Assembly (NCBI GenBank): GCA_905221615.1 | Contig: CAJNDT010006013.1 | Span: 1,038,071-1,102,070 of the forward strand | Direction of reading: 5' to 3' | Length of the DNA stretch: 64,000 nucleotides | Source: Symbiodinium sp. CCMP2592 | Lineage: Eukaryota > Sar > Dinophyceae > Suessiales > Symbiodiniaceae | In this document: positions 1 through 9,917 of the stretch, piece after piece | Layout of the letters: each line of letters starts with the position of its first letter | Position numbering within the stretch: the stretch's first letter is position 1 | Notes under the pieces: generated by a model | The model's input: only the letters and a program-made list of their open reading frames with translations | What the model was told of the DNA's origin: nothing | The model's database searches: none | Made by a program: the position numbers and the translations under genes

Positions 1-1530
1 TTCCTCCTCTGCCAATGCTGCTGGTGGCTAGGATTCGGGCAAATGCTGTTGTTGGCTATACCAAAAAGGGGCATGTGGCTTTGGTCCTGGTCGGTCTGGT
101 TCGGACGTTGTGTCTATGCTTTGAAAGTCCCTCGTGGATCCACGGCATGAACTTCATGAACTTTGTTCATGGTCAGGTGCAACAATCTCAATGCAAGACA
201 TTCTTTGGTTGGATTGACGGTAGGGCAGAAGGTTGTTTTCAAGGCATGTTAGGCTAGCTGGAGAAACAAACAAAGGCGACCAAGCTTCTTCTTCTGGTCC
301 TGACTACATGCTTGGCACACGTGGTAGGGCATTGAGCTCTCACGACATGCCCTCCTCTGAAGACACTGACTGTCTCACAATCATGAAGCTCCGAACACCG
401 CGACAGAGTCCAACGGGCTGCGCCTCCTCTTGCGTGGTCTCCATGTCCTCCACAGCTGTGTCCTCCTGCGCTTTGAGTTTCTGCACGGAAAGAGCGGGCT
501 TTTATGTTTTTTCAACGTCTTTACACCTAATAACTGTGGGCCCATGGTCCCGGGCACACACGCACACAGCCCTAAACCTCTGAACACGTTCTACACCAAC
601 CCATGAAACAACAACCCATGCAACAACCAAGACCTGTATAAAAGCTAAGAAGCTATCAAGCATGCACCGCTCGACTAAGCTATCCATGTATCTGTTCAAA
701 CTAAGTACCGCTATGTTTCGGTCTTAACTGTGAAAGCGAAAGAACAGAGAGTCCGTGGCCCGTGGCTCATATTCCGAAACTCTTTCTCTCTTCTCTGGAG
801 CTGCTCGCGGCCTCAGCAGTCGCTAGCTCCTCACGGACATCGGCTGGGTCCTTGGCATGGCTGGCTCTTTGGAGTCTTTGGTAGGATTGGGCCCGATCCT
901 CTGCATGTAGTCGTAGCGGCCTCTGCGCACTACTAAGACCAGCTCCATCACAGGAAGCACTTTTTGCAGACTCCCTGTCTGAAGTTAAACTCTATCTTGC
1001 AATCCTGGAACCTTACATTGCAAGCCCCCAGATGTGGTTTTGCGGCTGAACGGCCAGCTCCTCCGGCTGCTGCACACCGGCCTCTGCCTGACCCTCCTCC
1101 TGCGATGGTTCGGCGAGTCGCCGGAGAAAGTCCAAAATTTACATGTCCATTGTGGGATTAAAAGCAATTACTGTAGAGCTCAGCATGGCCCGGTTGCCAG
1201 GAGTTTGCAATTTCGATTGAGCTTGAGTCGTGCTGGGTAGCAGAAAACATCTGATTTCTTCGATGTTGCGAGCCAAGTAGCCGGGGTTCATCAGGGTTGT
1301 GAGCAGAGGGTTAAGCCGTCTTGGCTTCACCCTCAGTTGGCCTTCAACTTCAACTGACACCCCGAATAGATCATGTTTCACGACACAAGGACAAAATGCC
1401 AATCCACCGTCCTCGTGCCCATCCGTCGTGCCAGGCTCGGTGACCTTGCTGCAAGTCATGCCACCATTGTGATGCTGTTCATGTTCAAAATGCTGACATG
1501 CCCAGAATTTGGTGCCAAGGTAATCCGCTG
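1..1530. other. host sequence without a recognised gene
   Basis: I see no protein of recognisable family on either strand. The longest open frames here are short and of low complexity or unbiased composition. AT- and GC-content look like the rest of the host flank and unlike the viral element further right. Confidence 0.5.
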
Positions 1531-1535
1531 GTGAG

Positions 1536-1610
1536 GGTAGGGGTGGAGGAGGGTGGAGGGTGGAGGAGGGTGGAGGGTGGAGGAGGGTGGTGGAGGGAGG
1601 AGGGTGGAGT
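1536..1610 (+). repeat. G-rich minisatellite (GGAGGGTGGAG)n
   Basis: About seven imperfect units of GGAGGGTGGAG follow each other on the plus strand. Runs of three Gs recur every 4-8 bases, so the plus strand could form G-quadruplexes. On the minus strand the same DNA reads as a proline-rich frame, which is probably an artefact of the repeat. Confidence 0.6.
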
Positions 1611-1943
1611 TGCGTGGTGGTGGCGGCAGTCGCGGTCGCGGTCGTGGTCGTGGCCGGTGCTGCTGGAGGTGATGGAACTGCTGCTTCTGGTGGTTGCTGA
1701 GTGCTGCTGGCTTAGGTCCCGGCATGCAGCTCAAACCGCTCGTCATCCAGCTGGCCATCCTGAGCCAGCACCTGCGCAATGAAAATAACAGTAATAATAC
1801 GTAGTAATAATAGTGATCGCAATAATAATTACAATGAATGTAGTAATGATACCAATAAAAGTAAAATAGCAATATAGTATTGAGAACAACAATAGCAATA
1901 GTAACGGTAGCAATCATGACAATAATCAACATACTACTAGTTA

Positions 1944-2082
1944 TCTATTCTATTTCAAAGAAGTGTAGTGCAACGCAGTGCAGCGCCACATCTTTTTTCC
2001 CGCAGAGATTACTTGTAGATGCAGTGCTTAGCGAGGCATTGCTCGCGAGGAGGAAAAGGCAAGCGATGCCGAGCGTTCCCCC
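1944..2082 (+). repeat. 139-bp direct repeat, copy 1
   Basis: The stretch from TCTATTCTATTTCAAAG to GAGCGTTCCCCC recurs almost unchanged 286 bp further on (2230-2368). The pair lies at the 3' edge of the minus-strand retrotransposon remnant, so it may be a terminal or internal repeat of that element. Confidence 0.75.
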
Positions 2083-2229
2083 AGGGCGTGGAGGGTGGGT
2101 GAAAAATTGTTTGCTTGCAAGCGATGCATGAATGATAACGCTAGTTGTGTTAGCTAGTGCCGAAATGCAGCGCGGCGCAACTAGATGGAAAACACAGTTG
2201 ACTAAAAGAAAAACACACAACTAGCGTTC

Positions 2230-2368
2230 TCTATTCTATTTCAAAGAAGTGTAGTGCAACGCAGTGCAGCACTACATCTTTTTTCCCGCAGAGATTGCTT
2301 GTAGATGCAGTGCTTAGCGAGGCATTGCTGGCGAGGAGGAAAAGGCAAGCGATGCCGAGCGTTCCCCC
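2230..2368 (+). repeat. 139-bp direct repeat, copy 2
   Basis: This is the second copy of the repeat at 1944-2082, with only a few substitutions (for example ACTACATC for GCCACATC). It overlaps the end of the RNase H frame of the retrotransposon remnant. Confidence 0.75.
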
Positions 2369-2844
2369 TCTTCAGGTGCATCCTGCAATCTCTGCCTGCT
2401 AAAAAGCCCCTCACCGCCGCGAGTTGCAGGTTGTACCTGGCGGAGCAGAGTGAAAGACTGCGGGCAGCGCGCAAGCCGAAACAAAGCAGGAGAGAAAAGC
2501 GTTCCACTCTTTTTTCGCTTAAGCATGGCGTGCTGTGCGTCCTGGAGCAGTTGCGGCCACTCCAAAAAGAGATCATGCAAGGTCACGCAATGCGATGCTG
2601 ACGCAAGCTGTGCTAGCGTGATCTCAACTTTATCAGCAGTGCGATGCTGTAAGAAAGCGGTCGAGCCTCTGCTTAGCCTGTCAGCCCAGACGTTCTTCTC
2701 ACCAGCGAGGTGCTCAACCTCAAACTGCACGCGGTGCAAATGCGCCACCAGGCGTAGGAAAGTTCCCAAGGGCTCTGCAGTGCTGAAGAGCTTATTGAGC
2801 CCTGATTCAGCACTTGTGTTGTCAGAGTCGGCTGTTGGCAACAC
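2314..2844 (-). pseudogene. RNase H domain of retrotransposon
   Basis: The first ~65 residues carry the pattern SDNTSAESGLNK, then FLRLVAHLHRVQFEVEHLAG and EKNVWADRLSRG. This is the typical end of the RNase H of DIRS/Gypsy-like polyproteins, where a DN(x)AE motif is followed by an H(I/L)xGxxNxxAD(x)LSR motif. The rest of the frame is of low similarity to anything known to me. It lies directly downstream of the RT frame on the same strand and is out of frame with it. Confidence 0.6.
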
Positions 2845-3042
2845 GAACCGTGCCTGTTTGCTGCTGCTTCCAAGAGCACTGTGCCAGTGCTAACTGTGCC
2901 AGTGCTTCAAAACAGCCTATGTACGGCTGTAGGCTGCCTTGCAGTTGCGGCCACTGCTGCCGGACCTCATCAGCTGGTAAAGATGGCGCTAAACCACAAA
3001 AAGGAGTCGGATATGCTGAGCCAACCCCCTAAACCCATGCAA

Positions 3043-3900
3043 TTAGTGTCCGCAAAAGCGTCCGCCGCGCTGTAGCGCAGTGCATGCGAGGCGCAGTGCG
3101 CAGCGAGAGGGGCTGCTCATGCCAGAAGCAGTGCTGAAGCCATGCCAAACCGAATTTGTTTTCCTGGCACAGGTGGACCTCAGCGCGATGCGGGTCCGCC
3201 AAGCGGACCTACTGGTGCTTGTGCGATGGAGGAACAAGGGGACATCCGCTTTTTGGGAAACTTTGATGCTTCCCACTTCCAAAAGCTGTGCGTTGCGGGG
3301 AAGCCAAGTGCCCGACGGTGTGCGTGTGAGCTTTGCTTGTTTGTCAAGGCTATCAAGAAAAGCACCCCACATGCTAGGTGCTATGCTGTGCAGCGTACCC
3401 TTAGAGCTGTGCAGGTCTTTGTATAGCGGGGCCATAAAGGGGCGCATATGTTTACTTAGGGACGTGGCCCAGTTCAGAAGTCCTAAAACTCCCTCAAGTT
3501 CTTTGCGTTGCACTTTGCTGCGCTTTTGCAGTGCCAGGAGCTGCTCGTGGAGCTTTTGCAGTTTGAGCTCGCGGAGCTCAATGGTTTCCGCATCCGTGCG
3601 GAGCGTCCAGCCACACCAGGTGACTTCTTGCGCGAACTGTGCTTTCTTCCAGCTGATGGGAGCATTAAGAGCAGAGAGCAGTGCGACGATGAGCGCCGCG
3701 GCCATGTCTTTGTCGGCCGTGCGTAGCAGTGCTAGAAGGTAATCCACACAAAGCCATGCTCGATGCGGATGGTCGCAAAGCAATGCGTGTGTGCAGCGCA
3801 GTAGAAGGCTTCCAGTTCCAGTGCGTTGCCACCAATATGCCGAGAAGCGTGCCCCGAAGTGGCAGACTTTGTAATAATACAGTGCGTCCCGAAAGAGCAA
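3043..3900 (-). pseudogene. reverse transcriptase, palm and thumb region
   Basis: The frame runs from an FGARFSAYWWQR motif through RAWLCVDYLLALL to a connection region with PISWKKAQFAQEVTWCGW and LEGVLGLLNWA, then MRPFMAPLYKDL. These are hallmarks of the RT family abundant in dinoflagellates. The catalytic motif should read V-D-D but reads V-D-Y, so one catalytic aspartate is lost. After residue ~220 the sequence loses sense. The N-terminal fingers are in another frame at 3973-4530. Confidence 0.7.
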
Positions 3901-3972
3901 GGTTCCTTGATCATCCGGGTGGACTTTGCAGCATTTGTGCGCTGCTTTGAAGTCGAGTGACAGGGCGTAGAG

Positions 3973-4530
3973 CTATGCGAAGCAATCATCGGTTAGAAAT
4001 GTGCGCTGCGCGTCCGATGCTGTAGGCAGTGCTACTCTTTCCGGCAGGTGCACTGCAGGGTTTAGGCCGCAGACGGTGCCATCCAGGACTAATCTAGGGT
4101 CTCTGCCCTCTGCCATAACTATATTTAGTTTGCCTATGGCGGTGCCTTGCGGCCAGCGGCGCTTCGCGTCGGCCTCTGAGCCTTCGAATTTAGACACAAA
4201 TCCTTTGCGTACCTCTTCGTCAACTAACTCTTGGAGCAGTGCCGGGTTGTTCTCTGCTAGCAACCAATTTCCTCCGCGATGCTCTAGCGATGCAGAGCTA
4301 AAGTCTTCCGTGAAATCCAAGGAGTCTTGTGCGGGCGGCCACTGGCCACTGCTGGGCAGTGCGCCAAAAGCTCCCCTAGGAACCCCTTCATCAAGTATGA
4401 GGGGGAGCTGTGCGTCTTTATCTTGGATGGCCTGTGCCAAGAATTGCAGGGCTGTGAGGCGGAAGGGTTGTCCTTCGGAAACTCGAAGGAATTGCTCTTT
4501 ATCGCTGCTCGGTGCCAGAGTCTCATGCAT
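3973..4530 (-). pseudogene. reverse transcriptase, N-terminal fingers region
   Basis: The last third reads GKLNIVMAEGRDPRLVLDGT followed by VCGLNPAVHLPERVALPT, a pattern typical of the RT fingers and motif A entry (RLV.D.T..G.N). The frame ends just before the palm piece at 3043-3900, and a frame 3732-3989 bridges the two. Together they would form one RT domain interrupted by frameshifts. Confidence 0.6.
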
Positions 4531-4695
4531 AATGTGTGCTACTGTAATGCGTTGCGATGCTCCTCTGAAACGGGGTGAAAATCCTGGCCGGATTGCAAAT
4601 GCTCGGCAATGTGTTTGACGAGATTGTGCGACTTGAGGTATTTCTTGAAGGCTTGGGCTAGTCCGGCCAAGGGTTTGGGCTTAGTGCTAGTATAA

Positions 4696-5430
4696 TTAGA
4701 TGAATGATCTGCCGTGCTGAACATCCCTGCGCCGTCGCACACTGCGGGCCTTCGCAAAAGGAAACAGCATGGCAAGTATTTGTGCAAGGCAGAAATCCAG
4801 TAGTTGGTTATAGGGCTCGCTATGTTTAGCGACCTCAGGCAGTGATGCGTGTGTAGAGCAGACTATGTGCATGTGCGCGCTACCCGGGAACTGCAGCTGG
4901 ATGCAGTGCGTGGCTAGCTCCTGGCAGAGCTGGATGTAAAGCTTTTCTATGACTATGTCGCCGGAGCTTGGCAGCGGATATTCAAAGAATACGTGACAAC
5001 CTTGCAGATGTGCTGCGCGGAGCAGCAGCGCACAGAGTTTGACATGCGAGTCATGGCTGAAATGCTGATCTGGAAACAACAAAAAGGCGGAGCCCAGGGC
5101 GCCTGACCACACCGTGCTATATGCCTGAGAGTATTGGGATTCCTGGAAGGATCCTTGCAGAGCTAGCGGAGCACTGAACGCCAGCCTGTCACATGCGAAA
5201 GGATCCTCTGCGATGCTTTGCAAAAGGAATCTACACTTTACAAGCTGATCTGTGAAAGTATCTGTGTCTGATGAGCTCGAGCTTGAAGTAGGCGATGAGG
5301 GTGCTGAGTGCGGCGGTGCTAAGGCTGTTGCTGTGGTGTCTGTGCGAGTTGCGAGCGGATGCGTCGCTGGAGCTGCCGGTGCGCCGGAGCTGGGCTTGTC
5401 TGGCGCTGCCGGGCCTGGTGGCTGGGGCAA
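4696..5430 (-). pseudogene. linker region of retrotransposon polyprotein, unrecognised
   Basis: A 244-residue frame opens with a Pro/Ala/Ser/Thr-rich segment and continues with a more globular part (residues ~80-220). I recognise no domain. Its position between the CCCH finger and the RT fingers suggests the gag-pol linker of the element; a protease cannot be identified. Confidence 0.4.
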
Positions 5431-5463
5431 CTGAACCGGCCCGGCTGGGTTCAGCTGCGGCTG

Positions 5464-5646
5464 TCACGAGCTCGGTGCTTCTTGCGGATTGCGGTGCTGA
5501 CATGCTGGATGATTCTTTCCGCAAGGCTCGCCGTTCGGCATCTTAAATGCGCAAGCATGCAGATATTTACATTGTGCATTGCGACAATATCCTTTGTTAA
5601 ACCGGATACAGAAGGGTTTTGTTGCCGTGCTGCTGAACCAAGTCAA
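5464..5646 (-). pseudogene. CCCH zinc-finger segment
   Basis: The frame contains PFCIRFNKGYCRNAQCKYLH, a CCCH finger (C-x6-C-x5-C-x3-H), followed by a second Cys/His group (PNGEPCGKNHPACQHRN). Such fingers occur in gag-like proteins of dinoflagellate retroelements, where they may bind RNA. It continues the gag-like frame 5597-6103 after a frame change. Confidence 0.55.
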
Positions 5647-6103
5647 ACGTTTTGACTTCCTGTGCAGTGCCTTCGCCGGGCGTGCAGCGCTTGCCGGGCT
5701 GCGTGCCTTGCTTTCCTTTGCCTCCCTTTTCTTTGCCTTTGCCTTTGCCCGTGCCTTTGTGCGGAAGGCGGGGCGGGGGCGGCCGCGCTCTGAGCTGAAG
5801 CAGATTGCCGATGTCAGAGCGTACGCTGGTCATCTCGTGCAGTGCATCGTCGAGAGTCCAGCCAGAGCTGTGCAGCAGCGATATTTCTCGCCACAGTTTG
5901 CGGGCTGCTGCCACCAGCTCTTGGGTGGGCACTGTGCGGAGCGATGCGTCGCTGGGCGATTGCGTCGCCAAGTCCAAGATCTTTTTATCGTATGCTGTAA
6001 GGAGTTGCAAGTGTGCACCGTTGCACAGTGCGATAGCATTGCAGAAAACTGTTTGGACTCTGCCGAGCCATGCAGGGCTAAGTCTGAGATGATCGACTGG
6101 CAT
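5597..6103 (-). pseudogene. gag-like basic protein fragment
   Basis: A 168-residue frame with a helical N-terminal part and a Gly/Lys-rich tract (KGTGKGKGKEKGGKGKQG) ahead of the CCCH finger. The composition fits a nucleic-acid-binding gag-like protein; no specific family is recognised. Confidence 0.45.
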
Positions 6104-6267
6104 CTCGGGGGTGTCGTCGAACAGTGCGGTGCTTAAAAAAGCTGCTTCGGTGCGGATGGTGCGCGATGCTTTGCTTTCGATGAGTTCCTGGTATTTTTTC
6201 GGATAAGCGTAACTGCCAGGGAACCCAGCTGATGCTGTTCCCAGGAGAGAACCAGCGGTGCACGATG

Positions 6268-6561
6268 CTAAGCAATCTTACACTGGGCATTGCATCGCTG
6301 TCTAAATGCTATAGTTTTTTGTGAAAGTCTTTGACTAGCTGTGCGATGCTGGAGGCGTCCAGTCTTGGCGGTGCGTGTTCTGCCCAGACGTTGGGCGGTG
6401 CTATCCGTGGCCGGCGTCACCGGCGGGTCCGCCAATTCAGTCGTTGACTGCGCCCTGCGCAGTGCTCTGCGTAGCCTGGCCATTGCCGGGCTGTGCGCTG
6501 GGTCGGAGATGCCTAGATCTGCCCAGAGCTCCTCATATTTCTCCGAGCAAAAAACATCCAA
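6268..6561 (-). pseudogene. upstream fragment of retrotransposon gag-like frame
   Basis: A 97-residue frame upstream of the gag-like piece, with a likely helical start (YEELWADLGISD) and an Arg/Ala-rich middle. It is included because it continues the same strand and composition; no domain is recognised. Confidence 0.3.
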
Positions 6562-6616
6562 ATCAGCTGTGCTGTTATATGCAATTGGTTTCTCAAAGAA
6601 GTGGAGAGTTTCGTCC

Positions 6617-7100
6617 TAGAAGGATAGTTTCGTTTTCTCAAAGAAGGGGAGAGTTTCGTCAGAGCAAGCTGGCTGATGTCAACGTTGGTGACGGAATTGC
6701 ACGGGCGCGCTTGGCCACGACTACATTGACTACATCTTCCCCACGGCCCTTTCCTTCGATTACCCTTGCGACCGTTGCCGTGTAGCAACGGAAGGACAGA
6801 GAGGCTTTGATTTATAGAGCACAAACAAATGAGGAAAAGGATCAAAATGATTTTCCTTTGTCGCTTCCCTTCTCCTGATCCTCGTCAAGAGGCGTGTTAT
6901 GTGTTGCCCTTCGTGTCACACATTTCTGGTAACCGAAACACCTAACACAAACAAATGGAAGGAGCACAGAGAAAAGCAGGAGAAACAGAGAGGGGAGGAG
7001 AGTTACCTTTTGGCTCTCCGCTTGTCACTTGTCTTCTCCCTGTTCTCATTACAGTCGGTACCCTCCGTGTGCCTCCCATGTAAGTCGTGTCAAACGAAGG
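6617..7100 (+). repeat. host direct repeat, copy A (carries the empty viral insertion site)
   Basis: This stretch is a diverged copy of 8089-8485. Shared landmarks in the same order are AGAAGGATAGTT, AGAGCAAGCT.GCTGA.GTCAA, CAGAGAGGCT.TGAT, TCTGGTAACCGAAACAC, CTCTCCGCTTGTCACTTGTC and CAGTCGGTACCCTC. After CAGTCGGTACCCTC copy A continues CGTGTGCCTCCCATGTAAG. That matches the sequence right of the viral element (GTTGTGGCTCCCAAGTAAA), so copy A preserves the uninterrupted site. Confidence 0.75.
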
Positions 7101-8088
7101 GGAGCAAAAAGGAACCAACTCTGGTTTCCTCTTCCCCTTCCTTTATTGGACGCCTTGTTACCAGTAATGGAGAAGAAAAACAGTTAGTTCGACACAGAGA
7201 CTCGAAGAACTAATGAAGGAGAAGCGAGAAGAGTGAGACCAGGGGTATGGAAAGGCCAAACACAGTTTGCCAACAGATGAGGAGCAAATGACCCCACCCT
7301 GATTTTCCTTTCCCGAGTTCATTCCTTCGATTCCCTTCTCCCTTCTGCCGTCAAACTTTTCACGGATGAGGGAGGAGAAGAGATGAAGAGTGTAATATGG
7401 AGCACAGGTGCTGTACCCCGCTGCGAACCATTGCGCAAAACAAAGAGCAAAGAAGGAGAAGTAACATAGACTTTCTTAGGGAATCGGGTTATCATTGTGC
7501 TCGGTCTTCTGTTTGTGTCTTCTTGTAAGTTAAGTGCAGGAAAACAGTGGAGTCGACTCGTTTTCTTCTAACGCTTCCCAAGTTCCGTCCATTTGTGCTG
7601 GTTGACAAGAAATACCAAGGTGCAGAGAGGGAGAGGCAAAGAGAGAGAGAGAGTGTTTGTGTGTGAGAGAGAGAGAGAGAATAAAGGAATGACAACACGA
7701 GATGAAGAAGAAACGAAAATAAACTAGAAGAGGGAGAGCGAAGATACTGAAAGGGATAGGGGCATCGCCCTTCACCCCGTTCCGCTTCTCGAAGACAAGG
7801 AGACTTTCTTTCTAGAAGGATAGTTCCACTTCGTGTTGTAAGAGCAAGCTAAGTGCAGGGGAGTCGGGGAACCGACTGTTGTTCTTCCCGCTTTCCATTT
7901 GCCTGCCAGTCGCACTGGTTAACAAGAAACAGAAAGGTCACAGAGAGAGAGCGAGCGAGAGAGAGAGAGAGAGTGAGATATGAAGTGAAGAAGAAGCGAG
8001 TAGAGTAATAACGAAGGTACCGGAAGGTGCAAGGACATCTTCCTTCAACCATGTATTTCGTTTTTCAATCAAGGAACGAATTTTCTTG
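7101..8088. other. host intergenic sequence with partial repeat modules and short (GA)n
   Basis: No gene is seen. Modules such as AGAAGGATAGTTCCACTTCG (near 7815) and TGCTGGTTGACAAGAA / ACTGGTTAACAAGAAA (near 7596 and 7914) recur, each followed by a (GA)n run (7644-7680, 7942-7978). The area looks like an amplified, diverged repeat family. Confidence 0.5.
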
Positions 8089-8485
8089 TAGAAGGATAGT
8101 TCCACGTGGTATTATAAGAGCAAGCTTGCTGAGGTCAAAATTGGCATATTCCCATTGCTTTGTTCCTCGACTACCCGTGCGAGCCGAAACGCAGAGAGGC
8201 TGTGATACATAACGCACAAGCAAGAAGAAGAAAATGACCAGGTTGACTTTCCTCTTTCGTTTCCCTTTTCCTGCTTCTCATCAGGAGGAGTTGCGAAGTC
8301 AAGTAGTTATGCGTTCTGCCTGCGCCACACATGTCTGGTAACCGAAACACGCTACACAAACAAATAGAAAGAGCACAAAAGGAATCAGGAGGCAGGGAGA
8401 GGAGAAGCGAGGAAAGTTTTTTGTTTTATCTCTCCGCTTGTCACTTGTGTTCTCCTGTTCTCACTACAGTCGGTACCCTCGTTGT
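8089..8485 (+). repeat. host direct repeat, copy B (interrupted by the viral element)
   Basis: This is the second copy of the repeat at 6617-7100. It stops at CAGTCGGTACCCTC plus GTTGT, where the viral element begins, and resumes at 29594 as GTTGTGGCTCCCAAG. Confidence 0.75.
8481..8485. repeat. target-site duplication, left (GTTGT)
   Basis: GTTGT lies directly outside the left terminal inverted repeat and is found again at 29594-29598. Five to six base pairs is the expected range for rve-type integrases; Polintons usually make 6 bp. Confidence 0.8.
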
Positions 8486-8789
8486 AGTTAGGGACCCCCT
8501 TGCCCCTTTTGGGCAATAATGCCACCGCCAACCAATTAGATTATCATTTTTAGGAATTCCTAGGGTCCCCCCTACATTTCACCGATAAATCACTACTACT
8601 ACCCCCATTAGATGATCATTCCTATACTCCCCCCTACATTTCACCGATATATCACGACTACTACCCCATTATCAATACAATTTTAGGAGTAACCATTACC
8701 CCATCTATTACCTCTAAGGTGGCATTATTACTCAAAAGGGGCGAAGGGGTTCTCGTGGAATTTGGTTCATGGTTTAGGGTTAAGGGTTG
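8486..8789 (+). repeat. left terminal inverted repeat (304 bp)
   Basis: The repeat starts AGTTAGGGACCCCCTTG and ends TTTAGGGTTAAGGGTTG. It matches the reverse complement of 29290-29593 over 304 bp, with only two differences that I can see (near 8758 and 8770). Inside it a ~38-bp word (CCCCCCTACATTTCACCGAT and on) is repeated with a 62-bp period at 8567 and 8629. The inner end is telomere-like (TTTAGGG). Confidence 0.95.
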
Positions 8790-8798
8790 TAACTACAC

Positions 8799-8838
8799 TG
8801 TAATTATAATATATAACAGCTTATGTATTATAATTACA
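8799..8838 (-). terminator. hairpin downstream of the 8863-9399 gene
   Basis: TGTAATTATAATA (8799-8811) and TATTATAATTACA (8826-8838) are perfect 13-bp inverted arms with a 14-nt loop. The hairpin lies 24 bp past the stop codon of the minus-strand gene, where a hairpin 3'-end signal would be expected. Confidence 0.55.
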
Positions 8839-8862
8839 CTATAACTATGCTGGTTAGGCTGT

Positions 8863-9399
8863 TTAATCCATTAAGACAAACTCAGGTTTATTCATAAGAG
8901 TTCCAACAATTTTATTAAAGTCCCTAATAAAAACGTCTGGATTAAAACCAAAATCGTTTATCTTACTACGAATATCAATATTTTTAATATCCATCCAGTC
9001 CTCATATATCCATTTGAACACTGTATATCTTTTTGTTGACAATTTCTTGAACAGATTATTTTTAACCCTGTCATAAATGGGAAAGTCATGTTTAGTTGAG
9101 AAAATAAGTCTATCTACATCATATACATGTAGTATATTACGTCTGATAATTCCCTCTATCCTCTCCTTCTGGAACTGGCGTTTTTGACAACTACGGCAAC
9201 AATAAACAAAGCCGTAAATATTATTAATAATATTTTCTGGTAGTGACAATTCATACAGAGTGGAATAACGTTCGTGTTTCTTACAATCTTTACATTTACA
9301 ATTCCGTCGCTCTTCCTGGAGTTCCCTGAAGTAATCGTGAACCTTGACAATATCCAAGAAGTTATTTGTTATTTCATCCTGTTCGTTTTGATTGAACAT
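8863..9399 (-). CDS. Cys-rich subterminal protein, left paralogue
   Basis: The product has 178 residues. Its function is not known. The N-terminal half carries a Cys-rich zinc-binding-like group, CKCKDCKKH at about residues 34-42, with a second group CCRSC near 69-73. It is clearly paralogous to the protein at 28315-28881 on the opposite strand at the other end of the element: first ~70 residues very similar (KEQDEI/NEQDEI, CKCKDCKKH, NNIYGF), the rest weaker, the end again similar (DFNKI..TL.NKPEF.L.D). The start is ATG at 9399. The paralogue begins eight codons earlier, and here that ATG has become ATA, so the N-terminus seems to have been shortened. Position next to the terminal repeats suggests a role in replication, integration or host control, which is inference. 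Confidence 0.75.
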   Translation of the reverse strand: MFNQNEQDEITNNFLDIVKVHDYFRELQEERRNCKCKDCKKHERYSTLYELSLPENIINNIYGFVYCCRSCQKRQFQKERIEGIIRRNILHVYDVDRLIFSTKHDFPIYDRVKNNLFKKLSTKRYTVFKWIYEDWMDIKNIDIRSKINDFGFNPDVFIRDFNKIVGTLMNKPEFVLMD

Positions 9400-9468
9400 T
9401 TCCCTGTTAATATATGTAGGTGTTATTTCTTTAAGTCATTTTCCTCAGAAATATTGTTTTCTTAAGAT

Positions 9469-9687
9469 TTACTGCATCGCGGTTTCTTTGACAGATTTAT
9501 CCAAGCATTCAGAACAAGTCGCAATGTATTTAACATAACAATAAGAATGCTTACCAACGCAATAGCAACGCTTAAAACAATCAATGTCTTTTACTTGTTT
9601 ACAACGATAACACTTCCTAGTATTAATATTATTTGTTTCAGTATATGGTTCAAAATCAACTAATATCTTATCTACTTTTATTGGCAT
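9469..9687 (-). CDS. small zinc-ribbon-like protein
   Basis: A 72-residue protein with Cys pairs C-x2-C (CYRC, near residue 26), CYC...C (near 41-50) and CSEC (near 58). This spacing looks like a small zinc ribbon or treble-clef fold as seen in many NCLDV and PLV proteins. It sits upstream of the 8863 gene on the same strand. I do not know its function. Confidence 0.6.
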   Translation of the reverse strand: MPIKVDKILVDFEPYTETNNINTRKCYRCKQVKDIDCFKRCYCVGKHSYCYVKYIATCSECLDKSVKETAMQ

Positions 9688-9917
9688 TATTAATAATATA
9701 TGTTAGAATACTGTTATAAATACCATTATTTATAACAATATTTTTACCTTAAGATTTAACGAAACTAATTACGAATTAATGTCATTACCAAACTCTTATG
9801 GTTTGCCTATGAACCTGTAGAACTTGCTAGGCACACGGGGGCATTGGCTCACTTCCTTCTTCTGTTTTGGTTGGGGGCTTTTTTATGCCAAGATGGCCTG
9901 TCAATATACACGAGATT

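Larger units (their letters stand above)
2240..6561 (-). mobile_element. decayed retrotransposon (gag-like, CCCH finger, RT, RNase H), possibly DIRS-like
   Basis: Reading the minus strand from 6561 to 2240 gives, in order, a gag-like basic protein, a CCCH zinc finger, a long linker, a reverse transcriptase and an RNase H, broken into at least six frames. The domain order and the RT and RNase H wording resemble RT families common in dinoflagellate genomes; a DIRS-type origin is my best guess, but no tyrosine recombinase is visible. No LTRs are seen, only the 139-bp direct repeat at the 3' end. The whole element is rich in the words AGTGC and GATGC. It is broken by frameshifts and has a changed RT catalytic residue, so it is inactive. 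Confidence 0.7.
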
